10,921 nucleotides of DNA from Bifidobacterium breve (GCA_943325655.2 CALPQG020000047.1:1-10921), one strand, 5' to 3'; shown: positions 1 through 7,073, numbered from the stretch's first letter. A program made the numbers and translations. The notes: generated from the sequence alone by a model not told the origin.

Positions 1-123
1 AATAACTTGTAACCCGATAACTTGTAAACCGATAACTGTAAACCGATAACTTGTAACCCGATAACATGTAAACCGATAACTGTAAACCGATAACTTGTAA
101 ACCGATAACTGTAAACCGATAAC
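1..123. repeat. 14/15-bp tandem repeat (minisatellite) abutting fixH
   Basis: Eight full units and one partial unit of a 14- or 15-base repeat, consensus GATAACTTGTAAACC, sit head to tail. Unit boundaries are 1-15, 16-30, 31-44, 45-59, 60-74, 75-88, 89-103, 104-117 and partial 118-123. Unit lengths run 15-15-14-15-15-14-15-14, so there is a 44-base higher-order period: 1-44 and 45-88 differ at only two positions. There are no unique spacers, so this is not a CRISPR array. The array is cut by the left edge and ends 4 bases before the fixH start codon, so it occupies the whole visible leader of that gene. Each unit contains TAA, so it is unlikely to be translated. Confidence 0.95.
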
Positions 124-127
124 TATT

Positions 128-559
128 ATGAACTGGGGATATAAAATAGTATTTGCATATATAAGTTTTGCAGGCTTTATTGGCTTCATCGCCGTAAAAG
201 CTATGCGTCAAAACATTGATTTGGTTTCAAAAGATTATTACCAACAGGAAATTCAGTACCAAGATCAAATTGGACGAATTAAAAATGCAGCAGCCATTGA
301 ACATTTGGATTTTGATTATTCGGCGCAACAAAAAAAAGTAAAAATCACTTTTCCAGCAAGTCATTTTACCACCGCTAAATTGGTTTTTTACCGACCATCA
401 GATGCCCAGAAAGACATTCAAATCAATTTAAATTCAAATGGGAAAACACCGACTTTCGATGTGCCAGTGTCTAAATTGAGTACAGGTTTTTGGAAAGCAA
501 AAATTCTATGGACGGACGGTAAAAAAGAGTATTACCAAGAGACTGATTTTGTAATTTAA
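128..559 (+). CDS. fixH: FixH/CcoH family protein, cbb3 oxidase assembly
   Basis: A 143-residue protein of the FixH family, which acts in assembly or maturation of cytochrome cbb3 oxidase at the inner membrane. One N-terminal membrane segment spans roughly residues 5-24. After it comes the family-typical stretch with DLVSKDYYQQEIQYQ (about residues 31-45) and then a small beta-rich periplasmic domain. The length fits the family. The ATG at 128 is the only sensible start because the bases before it are tandem repeat; no Shine-Dalgarno sequence is present. The TauE/SafE-type gene follows after 13 bases and is probably cotranscribed. In Bacteroidota this pair normally follows ccoN, ccoP and ccoG, which would lie beyond the left edge (inference). 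Confidence 0.88.
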   Translation: MNWGYKIVFAYISFAGFIGFIAVKAMRQNIDLVSKDYYQQEIQYQDQIGRIKNAAAIEHLDFDYSAQQKKVKITFPASHFTTAKLVFYRPSDAQKDIQINLNSNGKTPTFDVPVSKLSTGFWKAKILWTDGKKEYYQETDFVI

Positions 560-572
560 ATCAATTAGCAAT

Positions 573-1277
573 ATGTTTTACATTGCCTTCATTACAGGCT
601 TACTGGGTAGTTTTCATTGCATTGGCATGTGTGGTCCTATTGCTTTGATGGTACCTATGGTAGGTCATCATGTGATTTTAAGTAGGGTGTTGTACAATAT
701 TGGCAGGTGTATTTCTTATGCATTTATTGGTGGGTTCATTGGTTTCTTAGGTTGGGGAATTGCGATCGTAGGCTACCAGCAAGGTTTGTCGGTTGGTGTC
801 GGCGTTATTTTGTTGATCATTGGAATGAGGAGTTTTTTTAAAGGGGGGACCACTAATTTTCATATCCCTGGATGGAGTAAGCATATCGGTGGAATTAAAA
901 GGCAATTGGGTAATTATTTACAGTTTAAATCCTTTTATGGAAACCTTGTTTTAGGAATGCTCAATGGTTTTCTTCCATGTGGTTTGGTATATGTGGCTTT
1001 GGCTGGAGCACTTGCTCAAGGATCATTTGTTTTGGGAGCTTTGTACATGTTTTTATTTGGTTTAGGAACAATACCATTGATGATGGTATTGTTGGTAAGC
1101 AAACAGTTTTTAAGCGAAAAATTACGGTTTAAATTGACAAAAGTCATCCCCGTATTTACTGTTTTTGTAGCCTGTTTTATTATTCTTAGAGGATTGAATG
1201 TAGGAATTCCTTATGTAAGTCCAAAAGCCAACCAAAATCAAGAAATTAAAATTGGTGCGATTCATTGTCATAAATAG
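573..1277 (+). CDS. TauE/SafE-type (DsbD_2) membrane protein of the cbb3 cluster
   Basis: A 234-residue polytopic membrane protein of the sulfite exporter TauE/SafE or cytochrome-biogenesis transmembrane (DsbD_2-like) group. About six hydrophobic segments are visible. Two motifs typical of this subgroup are present: HCIGMCGP near residues 15-22, and NGFLPCGLVY in the middle of the chain, each with a Cys in a helix. Members of this subgroup are regularly encoded beside cbb3 oxidase assembly genes and are suspected of a role in copper or thiol supply; the transported substrate cannot be read from sequence. The C-terminus ends in HCHK, a possible metal-binding tail (inference). It starts 13 bases after fixH, and no clear terminator follows. 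Confidence 0.85.
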   Translation: MFYIAFITGLLGSFHCIGMCGPIALMVPMVGHHVILSRVLYNIGRCISYAFIGGFIGFLGWGIAIVGYQQGLSVGVGVILLIIGMRSFFKGGTTNFHIPGWSKHIGGIKRQLGNYLQFKSFYGNLVLGMLNGFLPCGLVYVALAGALAQGSFVLGALYMFLFGLGTIPLMMVLLVSKQFLSEKLRFKLTKVIPVFTVFVACFIILRGLNVGIPYVSPKANQNQEIKIGAIHCHK

Positions 1278-1418
1278 GGACTGTTAAGAAACTCAAATTA
1301 GTAAATATTGAATTTTGAATCCTAATTTTTGAATTGCATTCTTGTTAAATAAATGGATTGATTTATTGATTTTAATGTGGTACGATGATTTTGTGAGTGC
1401 ATCAAATTAGAATATTTA

Positions 1419-1433
1419 GGGTCTGCTGAAAAA
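1419..1433 (+). repeat. Left terminal inverted repeat of the MITE
   Basis: GGGTCTGCTGAAAAA, matched base for base by the reverse complement at 1779-1793. The symmetry stops immediately inside position 1433. Confidence 0.9.
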
Positions 1434-1778
1434 GCATTAACATCAGCAATAACAGCGATTTATGATTAAGAGTAGATTTTAAAGTGCAAACAAATCATGT
1501 GGAATCTTTGAATTGTCTTTCGTACGACCTTTTAAAAAATGCGTTATCCCGATATTCTCGGGATTGATCCATGAAGCGGTTAAAAACAAAACACTGTTTG
1601 AGCCACGCTACTGTTGAAAGTTTTCAACAAAAGTTGGTGGCGAGTTTGTTTTGTTTCAGCGTAATGGAGCAAATTCGTAGCATTTTTTAAACAGTCTTGA
1701 TTTTCGTTGGTTACTTTTTTCATCAAGGGAAAAAGTGACAAAAGATAGAATTCTAGTGAAAATTTATGGGTAAGCGAG

Positions 1779-1793
1779 TTTTTCAGCAGACCC
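1779..1793 (-). repeat. Right terminal inverted repeat of the MITE
   Basis: TTTTTCAGCAGACCC, the exact reverse complement of 1419-1433, followed directly by the second TATTTA copy. Confidence 0.9.
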
Positions 1794-1825
1794 TATTTAG
1801 CTGTCTTAAAAAGTAATTGAAATGG

Positions 1826-1867
1826 GCATAAAAAAACCTTCTCGATTTTCGGGAAGGCTTTTTATGC
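1826..1867 (-). terminator. Intrinsic terminator after cas6
   Basis: Hairpin formed by 1826-1834 with 1859-1867 (9 pairs) and CCTTCTCGA at 1837-1845 with the facing strand at 1849-1857, including one T-G pair; the loop is TTT. On the minus strand the GC-containing stem is followed by a run of seven T residues, 18 bases after the cas6 stop codon. The plus strand also has a T run, but no plus-strand gene lies close upstream. Confidence 0.85.
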
Positions 1868-1884
1868 TTGATATGTAATAATGA

Positions 1885-2724
1885 TTACTCAATTACATTC
1901 ACTCTTTGAAACAAGGGAGGAGCTGCTTGGGTAGTTGCAGATTCGGAACGGACAGTTTTCTTTTTGAAATCGTTTGTTGCGATATCTAACATACCAAAAC
2001 CATGTTTGGTCAATGAACCAATACCACAGTTTAATACAAATTCCAATACTTTTGGTTCAGCATATAACGTAAACGGTAAAGTATATCCACGTACTTCATA
2101 CATGAAGTCTTCTTCGAATGCAGGATAGATACGTGCCATTTTTTTAACTGTTTCTTTAATTTTATTCAAATATCCTTCATCTGGAACTACTTGAAATTTA
2201 GAGAAAGTGGCAAATTCTTCTGGGCTATACAAGCCTGATTTTTCCATGTTAATCATGGTACTTTCGTAAATAAGGTCAGAGAACTCATCCGAGAAAGGAG
2301 AAACAAATCTTTTGCATTCAACGTCACTTGATCTTTCTGGGCTACAGATAACGATAGGAGACAAGCAAAGGAATTTTAATGGTGATTCATGAACAACTTC
2401 TTCTTCCACATCAACGCTTTCAGGAACCATAATAAGTTCACCTATTTTAATGCTTCTTTGTTCAAACAATTTTGCAATCATAGCTTCAAGATACTCTTTG
2501 CTAAGGCTTGCAACAACAATAGTCACTTTTTCTGAACTGTATTGAAGACCATCTCTAACAACCCTAATTTGACCTTTAAGTGCAGAAAAGTTACAGTATG
2601 CGTACCCTTTGTGTTCAGCGCTATCACGCATTAAACCTTTAAATACATCAGAAATAATGTGTTGATGGTGAAAAGGTACCACTGCACCTCTGTTTTGCAC
2701 CAAAAAAATCAATCTTGCTCTCAT
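1885..2724 (-). CDS. cas6: Cas6-family CRISPR RNA endoribonuclease, solitary
   Basis: A 279-residue protein with the marks of Cas6, the RAMP-fold endoribonuclease that cuts CRISPR precursor RNA within repeats. The N-terminus MRARLIFLV plus VVPFHHQHIISDVFKGLM fits the first ferredoxin-like domain. EHKGYAYCNFSALKG (residues 37-51) matches the region that carries the catalytic His in archaeal Cas6, making His38 the candidate. The C-terminal Gly-rich loop is GIGSLTKHGFG (234-244). A tail of about 31 residues follows the loop. It lies 62 bases downstream of ychF on the same strand with no terminator between, so cotranscription is plausible. No CRISPR array, cas1, cas2 or effector gene is visible in the window. 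Family is fairly secure; the in vivo substrate is unknown. Confidence 0.85.
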   Translation of the reverse strand: MRARLIFLVQNRGAVVPFHHQHIISDVFKGLMRDSAEHKGYAYCNFSALKGQIRVVRDGLQYSSEKVTIVVASLSKEYLEAMIAKLFEQRSIKIGELIMVPESVDVEEEVVHESPLKFLCLSPIVICSPERSSDVECKRFVSPFSDEFSDLIYESTMINMEKSGLYSPEEFATFSKFQVVPDEGYLNKIKETVKKMARIYPAFEEDFMYEVRGYTLPFTLYAEPKVLEFVLNCGIGSLTKHGFGMLDIATNDFKKKTVRSESATTQAAPPLFQRVNVIE

Positions 2725-2786
2725 ACGAAATTAATTATTATGTTGAAACTTTATTGTAAATTGAAATATTAAATTGGGTAAATAAA

Positions 2787-3884
2787 TTAAACGTTAAACC
2801 TAAAGTGCATAATGTCTCCGTCTTCCACAACGTATTCTTTGCCCTCGATTGCGATTTTACCATTTTCTTTACAACCTAATTCTGTTTTGAATTGTTGGAA
2901 ATCTTTAATTTTAATTACTTCAGATTTGATAAAACCTCTTTCGAAATCGGTGTGAATTACACTTGCTGCTTGCGGGGCTTTCCATCCTTTACGTATTGTC
3001 CATGCCCTTACTTCTTGTACACCTGCGGTGAAGTAGGTGATAAGTTTGAGTATGGCGTAGGAAGTTTTGATAAGTTTGCTTAATCCAGAATCTTTTAAAC
3101 CGTATTCGTTTAAAAACATTTCACGTTCTTCTACATCTGTGATTTCAGCAATTTGAGCTTCTAACGCTGCACTGATAATGATCACATCGGCACCTTCTGT
3201 TTGAGCTACTTTGGAAAGTGCATCCACATGTTTGTTTCCGCTGTTTACTTCTGATTCTGAAACATTTGCAACATAAATAACAGGTTTTTCTGTCAATAGT
3301 TCCAAATCAGCAACTGCTTTTTTCTCGTCATCCGTATTGTTCAAACTGCGAGCACTGTTTCCAGCTTCCAAGTGAGCTTTGTACATCAATAGTGAAGCCA
3401 ATTCAGCTTTTGCTTTGGCATCACCTGCTTTTGCTGCTCTTTCAGTTTTTTGTATTTTTTTATCCACCGATTCCAAATCTTTAATTTGTAATTCGGTATC
3501 TATAACTTCTTTGTCAAACAAAGGGTCAACACTTCCAGCTACGTGAACAATGTTGTCGTCTTCAAAGCAACGAATAACATGTATGATTGCATCCACTTCT
3601 CTGATGTTGGCTAAGAATTTGTTTCCTAAACCTTCGCCTTTACTAGCACCTTTTACAAGGCCTGCAATGTCTACAAATTCTATTACTGTAGGAACAACTC
3701 TATTTGGTTTAACTAAAGTTTCTAATATCGTTAACCTTTCATCCGGAACAGTTACGATTCCAACATTGGGTTCAATAGTGCAAAAGGGGTAGTTAGCTGC
3801 CTCTGCTTTAGTATTTGAAATTGCATTAAACAATGTCGATTTTCCCACATTTGGTAAACCAACGATTCCACATTTTAAACTCAT
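2787..3884 (-). CDS. ychF: Redox-regulated ATPase YchF (OLA1-like)
   Basis: A 365-residue Obg-superfamily P-loop protein; the length matches YchF closely. The P-loop GLPNVGKST is at residues 9-17 and the G3 region reads DIAGLVKGA. The usual NKxD specificity motif is replaced by NVSE (207-210), the NxxE form that makes YchF prefer ATP over GTP. A helical insert lies around residues 130-200. The C-terminal part, with AWTIRKGWKAPQAA and a closing acidic stretch, is the TGS domain. YchF binds ribosomes and is linked to stress responses in other bacteria. It is read after the DUF3276 gene (168-base gap) and before cas6 (62-base gap). Confidence 0.97.
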   Translation of the reverse strand: MSLKCGIVGLPNVGKSTLFNAISNTKAEAANYPFCTIEPNVGIVTVPDERLTILETLVKPNRVVPTVIEFVDIAGLVKGASKGEGLGNKFLANIREVDAIIHVIRCFEDDNIVHVAGSVDPLFDKEVIDTELQIKDLESVDKKIQKTERAAKAGDAKAKAELASLLMYKAHLEAGNSARSLNNTDDEKKAVADLELLTEKPVIYVANVSESEVNSGNKHVDALSKVAQTEGADVIIISAALEAQIAEITDVEEREMFLNEYGLKDSGLSKLIKTSYAILKLITYFTAGVQEVRAWTIRKGWKAPQAASVIHTDFERGFIKSEVIKIKDFQQFKTELGCKENGKIAIEGKEYVVEDGDIMHFRFNV

Positions 3885-4052
3885 GTTATAAGTTGAAATA
3901 TACTTTTTATATTAAAAACTTTATTTTTTACAATAAAGATAAGCCTCACTCAGGTGAAGTGAAAGACTTTTATGTTGAAACGTGTTTTTTAACTGTTGAA
4001 GTGTGCGAATAGGTAGGCTAAAATGTTGTTTACTTTTTATGTGTTTATGATA

Positions 4053-4376
4053 TTAGTCCCATTTTAATTCATCATTGTCACTGTTTCTTAAATCTGATTC
4101 CTGCGTAAAATCATAATCAGGCATTAATTCAGTTTTAAGGTGTTCAATGGTTTCAAGTAAGGCTTGGGAGAATTTGCCTAAATCCTCTTTGTATAAAAAG
4201 ATTTTATGCTTCTCAAAATAATGGCCATCTTCTTTAATTTTTTTTTTGCTTTCCGTAATGGTTAAGTAAAAATCATTGGAACGAGTTGATTTGATATCAA
4301 AAAAATACGTTCTCTTGCCAGCTTTTACCCTTTGAGAGTAAATTTCAACCTTGTCATTGTCTCTATTGTCTTCCAC
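4053..4376 (-). CDS. DUF3276 / PUR-type nucleic-acid-binding protein
   Basis: A 107-residue protein of the DUF3276 family, small Bacteroidota proteins resembling the PUR (Pur-alpha) single-stranded DNA/RNA-binding fold. The recognisable core is IYSQRVKAGKRTYFFDIKST followed by NDFYLTITESKKK and HKIFLYKEDLGKF, a basic, aromatic-rich beta-sheet pattern, then one helix (residues about 76-88) and an acidic tail. The frame opens with GTG at 4376; no in-frame ATG is available near the conserved core, so GTG is the likely start, but this is the least certain part of the call. It is divergent from the RlpA-like gene across a 122-base gap. The target in the cell is not known to me. Confidence 0.85.
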   Translation of the reverse strand: MEDNRDNDKVEIYSQRVKAGKRTYFFDIKSTRSNDFYLTITESKKKIKEDGHYFEKHKIFLYKEDLGKFSQALLETIEHLKTELMPDYDFTQESDLRNSDNDELKWD

Positions 4377-4466
4377 AAATTTATGTTTTAAAATTTCTCG
4401 TTTTGTAAATTTAATTTAATTCTAACATTTATGAAAAAAAATACCATAAAAATTAGTATTATCATG

Positions 4467-4474
4467 TAAATTTG
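4467..4474 (+). promoter_or_regulatory. Candidate Bacteroidota -7 box for the rlpA-like gene
   Basis: TAAATTTG matches the TAnnTTTG -7 consensus of Bacteroidota sigma-A promoters and ends 24 bases before the GTG start. I see no good TTTG -33 element at the expected distance, so support is partial. Confidence 0.45.
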
Positions 4475-4498
4475 TAAAAATACTAATTAGGGTTTATA

Positions 4499-5233
4499 GT
4501 GAAACGTTTTATTTTCAGTGTGTTAATGTTTGTTTTGTGTGCGGTTTCATATACTTCTATGGCACAAAAGAAGTACAAGAAAACGGGCTATTGTTCCTAT
4601 TATGGGGATAATTTACATGGAAATAGAACTTCTAGTGGTGAAAGATTTCATGTAAAACGTAAAACAGCAGCGCATAAATTTTTGCCATTCAATACTTTAG
4701 TTAAAGTTGTCAATCTTGAAAATGGCCGATCTACCATAGTTAGGGTGAATGACCGAGGTCCATATAGTCAACATAGGATTATTGATGTCTCTAAAATAGC
4801 AGCCAAAGAATTGGGCCTGCTTGGGTCTGGAACCGCAAAAGTAAAAATTGAAGTGGTTGGCTTTGATGAACGGTCTTCAGAAGAAATAATGAAAAATGAA
4901 CTTCAGGGCGTTGAGGACGACAAAAATGAAGTGGTTTGGGTGCCCGATAGTATTGTGAAAGCGGAGTTTGATATGTTGGTAAAAAGTACCAAAAAACCAA
5001 GTGGCTATGGTATTCAGGTGGGGATTTTTAAAGATGAACTGAACGCAGAAAAACAATTGGCCAAACTGGCGAATAAGGGAATTGTAAATATATTTATTGA
5101 AACACCTGTACTTGACAATATTACTTACTACAGGGTTTTTGTTGGCGAATTTCCCAACAAAGAAGCTGCCCAAAATGTCATTGAAATGTTACAAAAAAAC
5201 GAATTTGAAACTTATTTTAAGCTTTATAATTAA
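4499..5233 (+). CDS. RlpA-like septal lytic transglycosylase with SPOR domain
   Basis: A 244-residue secreted protein. Residues 1-22 are a signal peptide ending near SMAQ; there is no convincing lipobox, so unlike E. coli RlpA it is probably soluble in the periplasm. Residues about 29-121 form the double-psi beta-barrel: GYCSYYG, TSSGERF with Glu48, TAAHKFLPFNT, and VNDRGPY with Asp85. Glu48 and Asp85 correspond to the conserved acidic pair needed for cutting glycan strands in characterised RlpA. A linker leads to a C-terminal SPOR domain (about 168-243, starting SGYGIQVGIF), which binds denuded peptidoglycan at division sites. The start is GTG at 4499. The last base of its stop codon is the first base of the next gene's ATG. 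Confidence 0.92.
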   Translation: MKRFIFSVLMFVLCAVSYTSMAQKKYKKTGYCSYYGDNLHGNRTSSGERFHVKRKTAAHKFLPFNTLVKVVNLENGRSTIVRVNDRGPYSQHRIIDVSKIAAKELGLLGSGTAKVKIEVVGFDERSSEEIMKNELQGVEDDKNEVVWVPDSIVKAEFDMLVKSTKKPSGYGIQVGIFKDELNAEKQLAKLANKGIVNIFIETPVLDNITYYRVFVGEFPNKEAAQNVIEMLQKNEFETYFKLYN

Positions 5234-6159
5234 TGGCCTTAAGGAAAAATACACCCATTACTTTAGCTGATGTAAAGCTGTTTTCCAATTTTGAATTGTT
5301 GGCCAAACAAACAGTGGAGGGATTTATTACCGGATTGCACCGTTCACCTTACCATGGTTTTTCTGTAGAATTTGCCGAACATAAATTGTATAATCCTGGT
5401 GATGGTACGCGTCATATTGATTGGAAAGCTTATGCCAAAACAGATAAGTTGTACGTTAAGCGATACGAAGAAGAAACCAATTTAAGGTGTACCATTTTGA
5501 TTGATGTTTCTTCTTCCATGTATTATCCTGCAGAAAATAATGGCAAAATATTATTCAGTGCCTGGGCAGCAGCAGCCATTGCGTGTTTGCTTCAAAAACA
5601 AAGAGATGCTGTAGGACTTTGTACTTTTAGCAATGAAATCAATTACCAATCTCAGGTAAAGTCTACCAGTATTCATTTACATGCCATCATGAAACAATTG
5701 TCTCAATTGGCTAATGATCAATCGCGTATGCACCAAGCCACCGCTGTAGCAGAAGTCTTGCACCATATTGCAAACCAATCACATAGGAGGTCATTGATAG
5801 TGTTGTTTAGTGATATGTTTGAAAATATTGAACACCACGATGCTATTTTTTCTGCGTTACAACATTTAAAACACAACCACCATGAAGTATTGTTGTTCCA
5901 TGTTTTTGATAAAAAAACAGAGCAGGAATTTGAATTTCAACAAAGACCTTATGTATTTACAGATTTGGAAACTGGAGACAAAGTGAAATTGCTTCCGCAT
6001 GAATACAAAGAAAAATATACTCAAACCATTTCTGCCTATTACAAGGAGCTTAAAGACAAATGTGGGTCTTACAAAATAGATTTTATTGAAGCAGATATTA
6101 ATGAACCTGCAGAAAATGTGCTTTTGCAATTTTTTATCAAACGTGCAAGTATGCGGTAG
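5233..6159 (+). CDS. DUF58 domain protein (vWA-like)
   Basis: A 308-residue cytoplasmic protein of the DUF58 family. The signature region is the PGDGTRHIDWKAYAKTDKLYVKRYEEE stretch split across residues about 55-81, followed by a von Willebrand A-like fold with the metal-site motif D91-V-S93-S-S95. DUF58 proteins usually accompany a MoxR AAA+ ATPase and membrane Bat proteins, and are thought to help assemble or activate other complexes. None of those partners is encoded here; instead it overlaps the RlpA-like gene by one base in a TAATG junction, which suggests translational coupling. It has no membrane segment. The precise function is unknown. Confidence 0.92.
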   Translation: MALRKNTPITLADVKLFSNFELLAKQTVEGFITGLHRSPYHGFSVEFAEHKLYNPGDGTRHIDWKAYAKTDKLYVKRYEEETNLRCTILIDVSSSMYYPAENNGKILFSAWAAAAIACLLQKQRDAVGLCTFSNEINYQSQVKSTSIHLHAIMKQLSQLANDQSRMHQATAVAEVLHHIANQSHRRSLIVLFSDMFENIEHHDAIFSALQHLKHNHHEVLLFHVFDKKTEQEFEFQQRPYVFTDLETGDKVKLLPHEYKEKYTQTISAYYKELKDKCGSYKIDFIEADINEPAENVLLQFFIKRASMR

Positions 6160-6199
6160 TCATTTCTTCCTATAAAATTTTTAATTCTCATTTTTTGAT

Positions 6200-6207
6200 T
6201 AAATTTG
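6200..6207 (+). promoter_or_regulatory. Candidate -7 box for the M48-gldC unit
   Basis: TAAATTTG, the same octamer as upstream of the rlpA-like gene, ends 23 bases before the ATG at 6231. It lies inside the reading frame if a TTG at 6195 were used, which argues against that upstream start. No clear -33 element is seen. Confidence 0.5.
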
Positions 6208-6230
6208 TGTTCCCAAAAATTACATACCTA

Positions 6231-7043
6231 ATGAAAAACAATTTCATATTCCTTGCAGCTACACTGAGTGTTTTGAGTTTTAATTCCTGCACAGACAAAG
6301 ATGGCAGTATCAATATATTTCCGGTAAGTAAAGACATGGAACTTGGCGCACAAGTATCTGCACAAATTGAAAGTGACCCTGCAACATATCCATTAATTCC
6401 TTTAACGGGTGGAAATAATGCAAGAGCACATGATTATTTGAATGCCATTGTGGATAAAATAAAAGCAAGTGGTAAATTGGACTATAAAGACGAGTTTGCC
6501 TGGAAAGTGAGGATCATTAGAGATGATAATACACTCAATGCTTTTTGTACACCTGGAGGTTATATTTATGTATACACAGGTTTGATAAAATACCTTGACA
6601 AAGCGGATCATTTGGCTGGTGTAATGGGTCATGAAATGGGACATGCTGACCATCGCCATTCTACAGATGCAATGACCAGAGATTTTGGCGTTCAAACTTT
6701 GTTGGATATTGTACTTGGTAAAAGTAGTCAGGGTACTTTGGTACAAATGGCTGCTAATCTGGCTTCCTTGAAGTATAGTCGCGGCAATGAGTCAGAAGCA
6801 GATGATAGTTCAGTAGATTATTTAGGTGGCACTGGTTATGCTTGTAGCGGTGCTGCAGGTTTTTTTGAAAAATTAATAGCTGACGGACAAAATCCACAGG
6901 TGCCTCAGTTTTTGAGCACACATCCTAATCCTGACAATAGGGTAGCCGCCATTCACGCCAAAGCGACAGTCAATGGTTGTTCTGAAACCTATTCTTCAGG
7001 AGAAAGTGATTTCGCACAGTTTAAAAGTGATTTGAATTTATAA
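6231..7043 (+). CDS. M48-family zinc metalloprotease, lipoprotein
   Basis: A 270-residue protein from the ATG at 6231. The frame stays open back to a TTG at 6195, but 6231 puts a proper lipoprotein signal at the N-terminus: a short basic start, a hydrophobic run and FNSC with Cys20 as the lipidated residue. Acidic residues follow (TDKDG). The catalytic motif is HEMGH at 134-138, with His134, His138 and probably Glu187 (in RGNESEAD) as zinc ligands and Glu135 as the general base. STHPNPDNRVAAI near the C-terminus is also typical of M48 proteins of the BepA/LoiP kind. Such proteins act in envelope quality control. gldC begins 30 bases downstream, so the two are probably one transcript. Confidence 0.93.
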   Translation: MKNNFIFLAATLSVLSFNSCTDKDGSINIFPVSKDMELGAQVSAQIESDPATYPLIPLTGGNNARAHDYLNAIVDKIKASGKLDYKDEFAWKVRIIRDDNTLNAFCTPGGYIYVYTGLIKYLDKADHLAGVMGHEMGHADHRHSTDAMTRDFGVQTLLDIVLGKSSQGTLVQMAANLASLKYSRGNESEADDSSVDYLGGTGYACSGAAGFFEKLIADGQNPQVPQFLSTHPNPDNRVAAIHAKATVNGCSETYSSGESDFAQFKSDLNL

Positions 7044-7073
7044 ACAACATCTATTCGCATATTTACTATAACC

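Larger units (their letters stand above)
1413..1799. mobile_element. MITE-like element with 15-bp TIRs and 6-bp target duplication
   Basis: The element proper is 1419-1793, 375 bases. It begins GGGTCTGCTGAAAAA (1419-1433) and ends with the exact reverse complement (1779-1793), a perfect 15-base terminal inverted repeat. It is flanked on both sides by the direct repeat TATTTA (1413-1418 and 1794-1799), which I read as a 6-base target-site duplication. It encodes no transposase, so it would need one in trans. Inside are several inverted repeats: 1546-1564, 1612-1629, 1710-1739, and a long-range pair 1593-1599 with 1689-1695. An AT-rich 5-6-base duplication would suit some IS4-superfamily groups such as IS1634, but I cannot assign a family. 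The intact ends and duplication argue for a fairly recent insertion. Confidence 0.85.
1278..1884. other. 607-bp gene-free stretch holding a MITE-like element
   Basis: I find no convincing gene here. Positions 1278-1412 are AT-rich sequence with nothing I recognise. Positions 1413-1799 are a MITE-like insertion with its target duplication, and 1826-1867 is a terminator. The longest ATG reading frame I noticed inside the insertion, 1571-1690, would give only 39 residues and lies in its inverted-repeat-rich part. Confidence 0.8.

Noticed and set aside
1..123. Tandem repeats considered as a CRISPR array for the nearby cas6
   Set aside because: Units are 14-15 bases and directly adjacent, with no unique spacers.
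1354..1376. Repeated ATTGATT in the 1278-1412 stretch considered as an FNR site
   Set aside because: The copies are direct and not inverted, no start codon follows, and AT-rich sequence yields such matches easily.
1571..1690. Possible 39-residue gene inside the MITE
   Set aside because: It lies across inverted repeats of the element, has no start signal and no recognisable motif; such frames are common by-products of dispersed repeats.
3946..3962. Short inverted repeat TCACT/AGTGA considered as a terminator or operator before ychF
   Set aside because: Only five pairs with no T run on either strand; too weak to support.
4376..4383. TAAATTTG on the minus strand as promoter of the DUF3276 gene
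   Set aside because: It overlaps the GTG start codon itself, so transcription would begin inside the coding region; probably a chance match in AT-rich DNA.
6195..6230. Upstream TTG start adding 12 residues to the M48 protease
   Set aside because: It overlaps the candidate -7 box and would spoil a clean lipoprotein signal peptide that begins at 6231.
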